In this document: positions 6,606-16,100 of the stretch, one piece after another
How positions within the stretch are numbered: the stretch's first letter is position 1
How the letters are laid out: every line of letters starts with the position of its first letter
Source of the DNA: JBBDRW01 sp040905265
GTDB lineage: Bacteria; Bacteroidota; Rhodothermia; Balneolales; Balneolaceae
DNA: 25,353 nt
NCBI GenBank assembly: GCA_040905265.1
Contig: JBBDRW010000131.1
Coordinates: 1 to 25,353 of the forward strand
Direction of reading: 5' to 3'
Notes under the pieces: model-generated
The model's input: the letters and a program-made list of their open reading frames with translations, nothing else
Told to the model about the DNA's origin: nothing
Database searches by the model: none
Made by a program: the position numbers and the translations under genes

Positions 6606-8600
6606 TTATTCAACCCTCAGAATACCCCTCATCGTAATATGGTGGCCCGGAAATGTGCAAACGAACTGATAGTCACCGGGAGTCTCCGGAACCGTGAAGT
6701 AGATTGTCTCCGATTCATGGGGGCCCAACAGCGAAGAGTGGAAGAGTACCTCATCCATTTCAGGTACATACTCCAGTTCATCACCCACAAGCCCGAGCTG
6801 CATCGCCGCTTCACCTACCGGATCTGCCGCTCCGGGTTCAGTAACCACCACATTGTGAAGCATGTCATCCTCATTGGAGAATGTAAGTGCAATCCTGCTT
6901 CCGGCTTCTACTGTGATCATGGATTGATCAAAACGCATTCCCGGTTCGGTGCCAAGCTGAATTGTCCTGTCAGGCCCTCCTGGCCAGCTGTCGGGCATAA
7001 CGGTAACCCTCTTTGCCGATTGGCCGGAGGCCGAAGCTGTCCCGTCAGAATCTGCCTCCGATACATCTGATCGTTCTCCCTCCGGAAAATGGTTCAGGGT
7101 ATAATAACCGACCGGATGAAGCAATTCTCCGCCTGATTCCGAGCGGACACCTTCCGCACGTACTTCATGGATGTACTTTTCACGCAATCCGTTGACATAA
7201 ATCCTGGCGGACATTCTGTCTTCGGAAACCTCTGCCCGGGTTACCGGGTGCTCCTGGCGGTTGATGACCGGGCTGCCGTATTTACGCTGATAGATATAGG
7301 TAAATCCGGTAACCTGATAACTTCCGGGATCCGAAGCTGACTCCGGGTCTGCCGGTTCTGTAAACGTAATTGTAAATCCGTTCGACTCCGCTTCCATGGT
7401 TTTCATTTCGAACGGCTGCCTCTCATTCCAGCGTAATCGGTCGATCCCGTATGGAGCCCGTCCTGTGGATGACCAGCCACGGTTTGTCATACCGGCAAAG
7501 ATCGTGTTATCCGGCCCCCAGGCCAGTTTGATCACTCCGGACCGGAACCCTTCCCTGAAACCGAAGACAACCCCCTGATACTCTCCGTTTACCTTTTCAA
7601 GAAAAACTCTCATGAGCTTCGAGTGCCCCTGGTCTGCGACAAGAAACTGGCCTCCATACGGCCCAACCTGGCTATCGTTTTCGATCAGCAGGATATCGGC
7701 AGTTGAAATTCCCATTACCGCATGCGGGAACCAGACAGCCGGAAGCTTGAGTTCAGGAAATTGTTCTTCATATTCAAACAGCGGCAGTTCCTGTGTATCA
7801 TCGATAGAGGCAACTTCCTCATAGGTAAGGTCGATCGGAGATCCCGGCAGGTGGCTCCATTTGAGCCCCTCCGGGTTTCCGGCAAAATCACCCTCCTCAA
7901 GGTGGGTCATCCAGCCGGAACCGATCCAGTCACCCTGGTTCTCTGTGTAGAAGATATCCCCTTCCGTATTCAGGCCGAAGCCGAGCGGCGAACGCAGGCC
8001 GGATGCAAAGGGTTTCATCTCTCCTTCTTCTGTAATATGAACCATCCAGCCTCTCCAGTCGGTCAGACTGGATCCATGCCCAATCCAGGAGAGATTCAGG
8101 GTCACCATCATATCACCATTTGGTAAAAATTTTGGCCCATAGGAGTATTCATGGTAATTCCCGGTTAATGGCCAGCGATAGATAGTGGAAAAGTGGTCGG
8201 CCTCCCCGTCCCCGTTCCGGTCTTCCAGACGAACCAGGTCTCCCCGTTGCGCGATAATCCAGCTCCCGTCCCGATAGGCAATACCCAAAGGCTCATGCAA
8301 TCCTTGTGCAAACCTGCTGAAGTGAGGATTTTCGCTGCCAGGATCGGCGATTTGCCAAACTTCACCACGCCTTGTCGGCACCATCAAAGAACCGTTTTCG
8401 TCGAAGGCAAGCCCACTCGCTTCCAGTACAACTCCTTCGGGAACCGGTAACGGGTCGATCGGGTAGTAGGCTGACTCCGCTTGAGCTTGAGCGGATTGTG
8501 CATGTAGATGGCCATCTGTAAGAAAGAGTGCCAGTAGCGCCAGGAGAAGAACAGCTCGGAGAAGATAGAATCGAATCATATTGAGTTTATTACATGTCAT
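6606..8600 (-). CDS. Secreted sugar-dehydrogenase-like beta-propeller fused to an azurin/auracyanin-type copper domain
   Basis: 664 residues. A signal peptide (about 1-35, LLLALLALFL) leads into a six-bladed glucose/sorbosone dehydrogenase-like propeller (about 50-395; EDRNGDGEADHF, GLRSPLGFGLNTEGDIFYTE, VADQGHSKLMRVF). A beta linker domain follows (about 400-500), then a Ser/Gly/Ala linker and a C-terminal cupredoxin domain (about 540-664). Its copper ligands are readable: His582 (MLHNVVV), Cys648, His653 and Met657 (VCTFPGHHITMRG). The spacings 66, 5 and 4 equal those of azurin (His46, Cys112, His117, Met121). I infer oxidation of a sugar or polyol in the periplasm with electrons passed to the built-in type 1 copper. 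I could not verify PQQ-binding residues, so the propeller may not be catalytic. Start at ATG 8600 has AGGAT upstream; ATG 8579 is an alternative. It follows the DUF1080 gene by 22 bases, so one operon. Confidence 0.88.
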   Translation of the reverse strand: MTCNKLNMIRFYLLRAVLLLALLALFLTDGHLHAQSAQAQAESAYYPIDPLPVPEGVVLEASGLAFDENGSLMVPTRRGEVWQIADPGSENPHFSRFAQGLHEPLGIAYRDGSWIIAQRGDLVRLEDRNGDGEADHFSTIYRWPLTGNYHEYSYGPKFLPNGDMMVTLNLSWIGHGSSLTDWRGWMVHITEEGEMKPFASGLRSPLGFGLNTEGDIFYTENQGDWIGSGWMTHLEEGDFAGNPEGLKWSHLPGSPIDLTYEEVASIDDTQELPLFEYEEQFPELKLPAVWFPHAVMGISTADILLIENDSQVGPYGGQFLVADQGHSKLMRVFLEKVNGEYQGVVFGFREGFRSGVIKLAWGPDNTIFAGMTNRGWSSTGRAPYGIDRLRWNERQPFEMKTMEAESNGFTITFTEPADPESASDPGSYQVTGFTYIYQRKYGSPVINRQEHPVTRAEVSEDRMSARIYVNGLREKYIHEVRAEGVRSESGGELLHPVGYYTLNHFPEGERSDVSEADSDGTASASGQSAKRVTVMPDSWPGGPDRTIQLGTEPGMRFDQSMITVEAGSRIALTFSNEDDMLHNVVVTEPGAADPVGEAAMQLGLVGDELEYVPEMDEVLFHSSLLGPHESETIYFTVPETPGDYQFVCTFPGHHITMRGILRVE

Positions 8601-8622
8601 GGGACATCCTGTGGAGTATTCA

Positions 8623-10503
8623 CTACCAAATCAGTTCATACCGAACTTCAGCCAGATTTGAATTCTGTAAAATCGGAAGTGTGAGAAGCAGAAGTTCACC
8701 GGACTCACGGATTTCGATATCGGGAACCAGGCTGTCCGGCAGCCGTACATAGAAGTTCCCGTTTACCCTGAAAATTCTATTGGAGATCTGGTCCAGTTCA
8801 GAACCGGCAGCCAGCACAGCAACGTAACCCGGCCTGGCTTCATCGGCCTGGTACCTCAGAACTCTTACAAGTGACCGGTTGGTTTCATCAGGAGTGATCT
8901 CATCGTCAATCTGAATTCCATCTATGCGGTTTCTGAACATGGGGAATCCGTTATCCCGAATCAGATATTCTTGTCCGCTCAGGCGAGCCGGCAGATTGTC
9001 AATATACGTAACAGAATTTCCTTCCGAACGCGCCAACACAAACAGGGATTTATCCTCAATCGATGCATTCAACGGCACCAAAAGCTGCTCTTCGCCTCTT
9101 CCTCTCCACATCTGTGTAACATCTGCAAAAGGGCCCCTCCAGAATTTCAGAAGTGTTGCATTGAATAGATCATAACTGTAGTGCATCCTTTCCGCACTCC
9201 CGACAGACAGAGTGTGAGTCCGTTTTTCATCCCCATAGTTGGTAAATCCTCCAAGAAGCTCCGGATGATCCGGTTCCGGTATCACAACCAGCGGGTTGTT
9301 CACAGAGTAACTGGCAGATGGGCCATCGGAACCGAGTGGCCGGCGTTCCATGTTCGGCCCCTCATAATAGAGCCAGAGATCTCTGCTCCAGGTTCTCTGG
9401 AAATAGCTCATCTCAAGTTGATGAGTACCTGCTTCAAGATGAATGATATTTCCCAGAAGGTGATAATCAATCTCACCGTCATTCGGGATGACCAGGTCCC
9501 CGTTGATATAGAGATTTCCTCCATTGCTTATTTGGGTCTGAAAAAGGTACTCCCCGGAGACCGGGACCTCAAGCTCTCCGGAGAAACGGGCGGCATAATA
9601 CTCATTTTTCGGGCTTATCCCCGTTACATCGAAAGATTCGGTAACTCCCTCTGCAAGTACATCCGTGAGTTGGCCAAAATCCGGCAGGCGGACTCCATTG
9701 AAATCATAGACTGTATAGCTGAGCTCACCAAGCCGGAGGGAGTCTGTCAGTTCATATGTTTTATATCGAAAATTTCGAAAGGCGACAGGCCCGTGGTCAC
9801 CCTGGATCAAAATCGGCGCGTGAGGGACCTCTGTTTGTGAAACCGCTCCCCGTGTCGGTCCGGTAAGTTCAATCTCTTCCTGTATGAGCTGGCCATTGAG
9901 CCGGACAAATTCGAATCTGGCATTTTGAACCTTATTTCCATCCCGGTCAAACCGGGGTGCCCGAAAGAGTACATGAAACTCCTGCCAAAGTCCCGGTGCC
10001 AACCCTGCGTTTACCAACGGGGCGTGGCCCTCATAGCCACGTTCTCCTTCAGGCTGCGATTCGTCCCAGCGTTCATAGATCCCTCCAATATCGGAGTATA
10101 AAGGGTTTTCACTTCCCCAGCTGTCCAGAATTTGCAGTTCGTAACGGCTCTGAAGATAGATTCCGGAGTTGGAACCCCTGGGAACCAGAAATTCTATTTT
10201 CAGTTCGATATCACCATGCTCAAGATTGGTGACGAGATTCGTATCCTCGTTGCCTGTTGGCAGGTTCGCGAGGATTCCGCTCCCCTCCTCTGCCTGGATC
10301 GAATGATCCGTCAGATAGTCGGATTGTACCGCTCCTGCGATCTGCCAGTTCCTGCCCGGCGCCTGAAACGGCTCCAGGCTCTGCAGGAGAATCCGATTAA
10401 AGGGAAGTTCCTGAAGTTCTTCGGAGGCATCCGGCCCCGGTTCACTGCTCTGACAGGCAGTATATAAAAAGAAGGCTAGAGCCAGACACAATAATTTATT
10501 CAT
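8623..10503 (-). CDS. DUF1080 (3-keto-disaccharide hydrolase family) plus PA14 lipoprotein
   Basis: 626 residues. A lipoprotein signal has Cys17 (FFLYTAC). A DUF1080 concanavalin-like domain lies at about 38-250, with the family signatures SNSGIYLQSRYELQILDSWG (111-130) and PILIQGDHGPVAFRNF (230-245). A PA14 domain lies at about 265-385 (NGGNLYINGDLVI, LEAGTHQLEMSYFQ) and would bind carbohydrate. The last about 225 residues (400-626) form a beta-rich segment with VVIPEPDHPELLGGF and LLKFWRGPFADVTQMWRGRG. I know similar text from cytochrome-type proteins of Planctomycetes and Bacteroidota but cannot name a function. DUF1080 proteins cleave glycosides whose sugar carries a 3-keto group, by elimination rather than hydrolysis of a normal acetal. 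The lipoprotein signal places it in the periplasm or at the outer membrane. It leads a probable operon with the copper-propeller gene. Confidence 0.88.
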   Translation of the reverse strand: MNKLLCLALAFFLYTACQSSEPGPDASEELQELPFNRILLQSLEPFQAPGRNWQIAGAVQSDYLTDHSIQAEEGSGILANLPTGNEDTNLVTNLEHGDIELKIEFLVPRGSNSGIYLQSRYELQILDSWGSENPLYSDIGGIYERWDESQPEGERGYEGHAPLVNAGLAPGLWQEFHVLFRAPRFDRDGNKVQNARFEFVRLNGQLIQEEIELTGPTRGAVSQTEVPHAPILIQGDHGPVAFRNFRYKTYELTDSLRLGELSYTVYDFNGVRLPDFGQLTDVLAEGVTESFDVTGISPKNEYYAARFSGELEVPVSGEYLFQTQISNGGNLYINGDLVIPNDGEIDYHLLGNIIHLEAGTHQLEMSYFQRTWSRDLWLYYEGPNMERRPLGSDGPSASYSVNNPLVVIPEPDHPELLGGFTNYGDEKRTHTLSVGSAERMHYSYDLFNATLLKFWRGPFADVTQMWRGRGEEQLLVPLNASIEDKSLFVLARSEGNSVTYIDNLPARLSGQEYLIRDNGFPMFRNRIDGIQIDDEITPDETNRSLVRVLRYQADEARPGYVAVLAAGSELDQISNRIFRVNGNFYVRLPDSLVPDIEIRESGELLLLTLPILQNSNLAEVRYELIW

Positions 10504-10665
10504 ATCTCAAGGTATGGACGTTCTGAATAAATACAACAGGTTGGTTATAGGATATAGGAGATATAGAGTACCGATTGTCTGTGTAAAGTAAGACAGTCCG
10601 CAACCTGATTCCCCCCAGAAAAGATTCAGGAATATAAACATTGCCCGGACATTAAGTGATGATAT

Positions 10666-10694
10666 AAAAATAGCCGGGAATGATCCCGGCTATT
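10666..10694 (-). terminator. Rho-independent terminator after the sugar isomerase gene
   Basis: AATAGCCGGGA (10669-10679) and TCCCGGCTATT (10684-10694) form an 11-base perfect stem with a four-base loop. On the minus strand it runs into a T run (10670-10666). It stands 20 bases after the stop of the isomerase gene and separates the Gfo/Idh-isomerase transcript from the DUF1080 gene. Confidence 0.88.
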
Positions 10695-10714
10695 CTATCT
10701 GGTCAGGAACCTCA

Positions 10715-11761
10715 CTATTCCAGGCCGAGAACCCGTCTGTTCAGATCTTCATCAGCTCCTGCTCCGGCAAAGTCATCAAATGCCTTCTCCGTCTTACGGA
10801 TCATATGGCTGGCAATAAACGGAGCACCCTCCGCTGCTCCATCTTCGGGATGTTTCAGACAGCACTCCCACTCGAGCACGGCCCAGCCGTCAAAATCGTA
10901 CTGCGCCAGTTTGCTGAAAATAGCACTGAAATTGACATCTCCGTCCCCCAGTGACCGGAACCTTCCGGGCCGGTCAACCCAGCCCTGGTAACCGCCATAG
11001 ATACCGGATCGCCCGGTCGGGTTGAATTCGGCATCCTTCACATGGAACATCCGGATTCGCTCATGATAAATATCAATAAAGTCGATATAGTCAAGTTGCT
11101 GCAGAACGAAATGGCTCGGATCATAGAGAATATTGGCCCGGGGATGGTTGCCGGTCGCCTCCAGAAATTTCTCGTAGGTCACTCCGTCGTGCAGATCCTC
11201 ACCGGGGTGGAGTTCGTAACAGACATCCACACCCGCCTCGTCAAAGGCGTTCAGGATCGGAACCCACCGTTTTGCCAGCTCTTCAAAACCGGTGTCAACC
11301 AGGCCGGCAGGACGCTGAGGCCACGGGTAGACAGTATGCCAGAGCAGAGCCCCGGAAAAACTGGCATGCTCGGTAATCCCCAGATTTTGGCTCGCTTTGG
11401 CCGCATACTTCATCTGGTTCACAGCCCACTCGGTTCTTGCCTTCGGGTTGTTGTGCACCTCCTCTGGTGCAAATCCGTCAAACAGCTCATCGTAAGCCGG
11501 ATGGACGGCAACCAGCTGGCCCTGCAGGTGTGTGGAAAGTTCAGTGATTTCCAACCCTGCCTCATGGACAATTCCTTGTACTTCATCGGCATAGGTTTTG
11601 CTCTCAGCCAGTTTCTGCAAATCGACACAGCGGCCGTCCCACGAAGGGATCTGAACCCCCTTGTACCCCAGGCCGGCAACCCATTTGCAAATAGATTTCA
11701 GATTGTTAAACGGTTCCTCATCGCCCATAAACTGGGCCAGAAAAATAGCAGGTCCTTTCAT
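10715..11761 (-). CDS. Sugar phosphate isomerase/epimerase family protein (xylose isomerase-like TIM barrel)
   Basis: 348 residues with no signal peptide, so cytoplasmic. The AP-endonuclease-2/xylose-isomerase-like TIM barrel covers about 5-340. Likely metal-binding residues sit in the expected strand ends: Glu183 (CYELHPGEDLHDG), Asp214/His217 (ILYDPSHFVLQQ), His240 (RMFHVKDAEF) and Glu297 (AVLEWECC). Family members isomerise, epimerise or dehydrate sugars and keto-sugars; some act on 3-keto-glycosides together with Gfo/Idh enzymes. The Gfo/Idh gene lies 59 bases upstream on the same strand and a strong terminator follows, so these two form one transcript. The exact substrate cannot be read from sequence. 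Confidence 0.9.
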   Translation of the reverse strand: MKGPAIFLAQFMGDEEPFNNLKSICKWVAGLGYKGVQIPSWDGRCVDLQKLAESKTYADEVQGIVHEAGLEITELSTHLQGQLVAVHPAYDELFDGFAPEEVHNNPKARTEWAVNQMKYAAKASQNLGITEHASFSGALLWHTVYPWPQRPAGLVDTGFEELAKRWVPILNAFDEAGVDVCYELHPGEDLHDGVTYEKFLEATGNHPRANILYDPSHFVLQQLDYIDFIDIYHERIRMFHVKDAEFNPTGRSGIYGGYQGWVDRPGRFRSLGDGDVNFSAIFSKLAQYDFDGWAVLEWECCLKHPEDGAAEGAPFIASHMIRKTEKAFDDFAGAGADEDLNRRVLGLE

Positions 11762-11820
11762 AGTTCCACTCGTTTTTTACAGGTTATTGATTCATTCAGA
11801 TTTCAGTCTCTCCCGGAAAT

Positions 11821-12978
11821 TCAGGAAGAGAAGGGTGTCCATTTCTTGTCACTTTTACTGGATGCAATGACCGTCTCAAGAAAGGCGATACCCCGCACTC
11901 CGTCATGCACATCCGGGAAGTCGGTATACATCGGGTCAGGAGTCTCTCCATTGATCCGGCTTTGCAACGTACGTGCCACATTTCGATAGATATTGGCGAA
12001 CGCCTCAAGAAATCCTTCCGGATGGCCTGCCGGAATCCGTGTATGGGCAGCCGCAGTTTCACCCAGATAACCCAGCCCGGTGCGGTAGACCTGCATCGGT
12101 TTGTCCAGATGTTTGACAAGAAGTGTATTCGGCTCTTGCTGATGCCACTCCAGCCCACCATTCTCACCGTATACAAAGATTTTTAAATTGTTCTCCTCAC
12201 CGACACTGATCTGGCTGGCATGCAGAACTCCTTTGGCTCCTTTCTCCAGGCGCAGCAATATATTTCCGTCATCATCCAGAGTCCTGCCATCCACAAAGGC
12301 AGTCAAATCCGCACAAAGTTCGGTAATCTTCAGGCCGGTAATGTATTCGGCCAGGTTTTCAGCGTGCGTGCCGATATCCCCCATCGCGCCAGCCGGCCCC
12401 GCTTTCTTCGGATCCGTTCTCCAGGAGGCCTGTTTGTTATCCGACTCTTCCAGCTTTGTAGCGAGCCAGCCCTGGGGGTACTCAACCACGACCTTTCGAA
12501 TCTTGCCAAGAGCTCCCTTTTTTACCATCTCCCTCGCCTGCTTGACCATGGGATAGCCGGTATAGTTGTGAGTGAGTGCAAACGTTAACCCGGTTTTTTC
12601 AACCAGTGAGGCCAGCTCTTTAGCCTCCTTCATATTTACCGTCATCGGTTTGTCACAGACAACATGAAACCCGTTCTCAAGGGCCATTTTAGCAGGTGGA
12701 AAGTGTACATGATTCGGTGTCACGATCGAAACGAAATCCATTCGCTCACCTTCTGGCAGCGCTTTCTCTTTCTCAAACATCTCTTCAAAGGTACCGTAAA
12801 CACGATCCGGCGGCAGATAGAGCTGTTTTCCGGTTTTCTTCGACCGCTCAGGATTGCTGCTGAATGCACCGCAGACAAATTCAATCTGTCCGTCCAGTGC
12901 AGCTGCTTTCCGGTGAACATCTCCGATAAAGGCGCCGATTCCGCCTCCTACCATTCCCATCCTAATCTTTCTGCTCAT
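11821..12978 (-). CDS. Gfo/Idh/MocA family NAD(P)-dependent sugar oxidoreductase
   Basis: 385 residues. An N-terminal Rossmann fold has the nucleotide loop GMVGGGIGAFIGDVH (8-22). The family motif VCDKPMT (107-113) carries the catalytic Lys110, and GDIGTHAENL (200-209) carries Asp201 and His205, completing the Lys-Asp-His set seen in inositol and glucoside dehydrogenases. A C-terminal alpha/beta substrate domain follows (about 130-370). There is no Sec or Tat signal, so it is cytoplasmic, unlike many Bacteroidota relatives that carry a Tat signal. Family members oxidise or reduce one ring hydroxyl, often at C3 of a hexose, or C2/C3 of inositol. With the adjacent isomerase and a DUF1080 protein, a 3-keto-sugar step is the best guess. 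A 16-base palindrome lies about 95 bases upstream of the start. Confidence 0.92.
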   Translation of the reverse strand: MSRKIRMGMVGGGIGAFIGDVHRKAAALDGQIEFVCGAFSSNPERSKKTGKQLYLPPDRVYGTFEEMFEKEKALPEGERMDFVSIVTPNHVHFPPAKMALENGFHVVCDKPMTVNMKEAKELASLVEKTGLTFALTHNYTGYPMVKQAREMVKKGALGKIRKVVVEYPQGWLATKLEESDNKQASWRTDPKKAGPAGAMGDIGTHAENLAEYITGLKITELCADLTAFVDGRTLDDDGNILLRLEKGAKGVLHASQISVGEENNLKIFVYGENGGLEWHQQEPNTLLVKHLDKPMQVYRTGLGYLGETAAAHTRIPAGHPEGFLEAFANIYRNVARTLQSRINGETPDPMYTDFPDVHDGVRGIAFLETVIASSKSDKKWTPFSS

Positions 12979-13073
12979 TTCTTATTCTGATTTGATTTAT
13001 TGTTTCGGTTGAATCGATATAATCTTCTGTAGAAACTGTACAGAGTGCTGAAACCAAATTTCTCGGTGAATAG

Positions 13074-13089
13074 TGCAGGTTAACCTGCA
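13074..13089. promoter_or_regulatory. Perfect 16-base palindrome upstream of the Gfo/Idh gene (candidate operator)
   Basis: TGCAGGTTAACCTGCA reads the same on both strands. It lies in the 185-base gap between the stop of the cytochrome-type gene (13164) and the Gfo/Idh start (12978), about 95 bases upstream of that start. A smaller palindrome, CTGTACAG, lies at 13036-13043. A dimeric repressor or activator could bind here and control the Gfo/Idh-isomerase transcript. The sequence is certain, the role inferred. Confidence 0.5.
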
Positions 13090-13163
13090 TCTGTACTTTG
13101 ATAGAATGTAACAATCTGTCCTGCAATGACCAAAGTATGGAAGCAGTACCAGGGACTTTTCAC

Positions 13164-16100
13164 TCAATTTTGCAGAGTAGTCAAAAACTGGATAACATCA
13201 CGGATCTCACTTCTGCTCAACACATTTCCCATAGCCGGCATGGCAGAGGGTGCATTTTGCCACTCTGTAATCTCATTTTTAGGAATTGTCTCTGTTCCGG
13301 TCCCGGTTTGAACGGCAACGGTAGTGTCGGATTCCTCCAGAAGGGTTCCCTGAACCGTCTCGCCACCATCAAGAGTCAACATCACAATGGAATATCCAGG
13401 TGTCACCCGTCCGGTCGGATCCACCAGTGCTTCCAGCATATCTTCCCGGCCCAACCTGGACCCTGCTCCTGTAAGTTCCGGTCCGATTTCGCTGCCCTGC
13501 CCGCCAACAACGTGGCAGCGTATGCATTGAGCGGCTGCACTCTGATAAAAGATACTTCTGCCGCGGAACATGTTCCCCCCATAGAGTGATTCCTGATACT
13601 GTGCAACAGGGTCATCCGCCGGTTTGGATGCGTGATACACTTCGAGACGGCTGTTCAGAGATTCATCGTCTGCCGCTTCGACAGCCATCATCAGGTCTAG
13701 CTGAACCTCAGGTGCCAGTTCACCCGATTCCAGATTGTCAAGCATCGACCCGAGTGCCTCATGAGATTCGGAACTGTCCAATTCACCGAGAGTTTCAAAA
13801 ACAGTTCTCTTCTCTTCACTGCCTCCCTCATCATAGGCTGTCTGGAGCAGGTCGACAATCGAAGCATCCGGCAGATTCAGCTCCGGGATCATACCAAGCG
13901 CAGCCATCCTGACCGATTGATCGTTATCTTCCAACGCCGATTGAATCACCTCTTCAATCTCGTCATACTCAAAGGATTGAAGTGCAGTCATTGCTGCGAT
14001 TCGAACATCCGAGTCAGAGTCATCCTGAAACATTGTACGGATGTCTGCAATCGAGTTTGAATACCCTACTCCACCGAGCATCTCGATCGCTGCAACCCTA
14101 ATTGCGGAACTATTGCTCGAAAGCAGATCTGAAATACCGGATTCAATCGCCTGATGAACGTCTGCAGGGTCGTTGGAGATCTGCCCACGATGACGGCCGG
14201 TCACACGGTCGAAGATGGACGGCTCCTCCCAGAAGCGGAGGGTGTTAAGTGCTTCGATACGAAGATCCTCCGAAATATCATTTCTCAATGAAAATGCAAG
14301 AAGACGATCAGCATGTTCTGCCTCCCCAAGGTAGAGGTTGGCATTGATTGCCCGGCGCAGCAAGGGTTCATTCAGAATCCTGGATTGGTCCAGCATCGAT
14401 GCAAGTGCAGGAAAGGCGTCCATAATATAGTGGTCATCACTGATTGCCCGGGCGGCATCCGTCACGATCCACTCATTATCGTCCTCCAGGAACCGGGCGA
14501 CGCCCGGATGCTGCAAACGCTTCAGGCTGATCACGGCAGCTGTTCGAACTGCATCCGACGGATGGTTGCTGAGGTTTGCCAGGCCTTCTCCATTGCCCAT
14601 ACGGGCCAATGCGATCGCACCGGCATGACGAAGATAGACGTCCTCATCACTGTTCTCCTCAAGCATCCCTATGACCCCTTCCATGGCCGGAGCATAGGAG
14701 ATACGGCCAAGTGCTTCTGTCGCAAAAAACCGAACCCGCGCATTTTCATCCTGAAGCAGTGGAATCATCTCCTCTGCAGCTGGTTCATAACGGACATCTC
14801 CCAACATTTTGAGTGCCTGTGCCCGGACTTCCGAATCGGAATCGTCGAGCAGCCCAAGAAGAGGTTCAACGGCATCGGGCTCGTTTCTTCCGATCTGAGC
14901 AATTCCCCAGATCGCGTGAATACGTGCAAGCTGTTCATTGGAGGATTCCAGATGAGGCAGAAACAGATCCACATCACCCCGTTTTGCAATTTCAAACTGC
15001 GCCTTCTGCCGGACTCTCATATCTTCGTGTCCCAAAAGCCTCCCCAACTCTTCTCCCGGCCGGCCTGAGAAATCCTCCGCCAGCAGATTCTTCACTTCAA
15101 GCCGGACAGGTGCATCCGCGGTTTCCGGGGTATCCAGTTTCCAGATTCTGCCAGTTTCACTCTTGCCCCATCCCTGAATCCAGTCTGTCATGTAGAGAGC
15201 GCCGTCCGGGCCAACATCGAGTCCTACCGGCAGGATACCTCTGAGAACCTCTTCGTCCGACGCAAGCTCAAAGGAGGCGCCACTCTCTTCCAGAGTAAAT
15301 GCGTAAAGAGGTGAATTTGAAGCGTTTCCACGGAAAGAGATAATAAAAAAGTGGTCATTCCACTCTTCACTCAGTGCCGTCCCCGGATTATACGTCATAC
15401 CCGTCGGGCCGGCATGGTAGTTGGCGAGCGGTGGCAGGATATGGGCAGCCTGTCCTTCATATCTCGGCACATAATACTCTTCATCCATCCAAACCTTGTA
15501 GGAGTTGTTTTTGGAATCTGTATACTTCCCGAACTGCCAGTTGGTCCGCCAGCCGCTGTCCGAACCATTGACCAGGTATTGAATCCGCTCCTCTTCTCCC
15601 GGATGATCCCCGTCATTATCTACTGTAATCAGATTCCCGTATTTGTCGAATACAAATTCATGGGTATTTCGTAATCCGGTTGCAAATACTTCAAAATTAC
15701 TTCCGTCCGGTTCCGACCGGAGAATTCCTCCCTGATTCGGCGAATAGTGATGGTTCCCTTCCTGATCGATGACATTATAACCCATATCGCCGATACCCCA
15801 ATATATCCGTCCGTCAGGTCCTACCGTTGCACCGGACATGCCGTGCCCGCTGAATCCGATATGTACATTGTAGCCATGGCTGATCGACTCTTTCCAGTCC
15901 CCCATACCGTCTCCGTCTGTATCCCGAACCCTCCACATATCGGGCCCGACTCCGATAAATACGTCCTCATCATACAGGGTAATTGCCCCTGCCACATCCG
16001 TTATCTCTTCATGAAAATCACGAATATAGAGCCTCGCCTCATCGGCCGTTCCATTGCCGGATTGATCGGAAATGGCCCAAACCTCCTCTTTTTGGACAGT

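Noticed and set aside
10537..10607. CAGGTTG/CAACCTG inverted pair upstream of the DUF1080 gene
   Set aside because: Arms are only seven bases and 57 bases apart; probably chance.
11042..11989. A 315-codon open frame on the plus strand antisense to the isomerase and Gfo/Idh genes
   Set aside because: It lies opposite two well-supported enzymes, and its protein shows no recognisable motif or signal; it is a shadow of their codon use.
13094..13137. TACTTTG/CAAAGTA inverted pair after the heme protein gene
   Set aside because: Seven-base arms with a 30-base loop and no T run; chance level, not a terminator.
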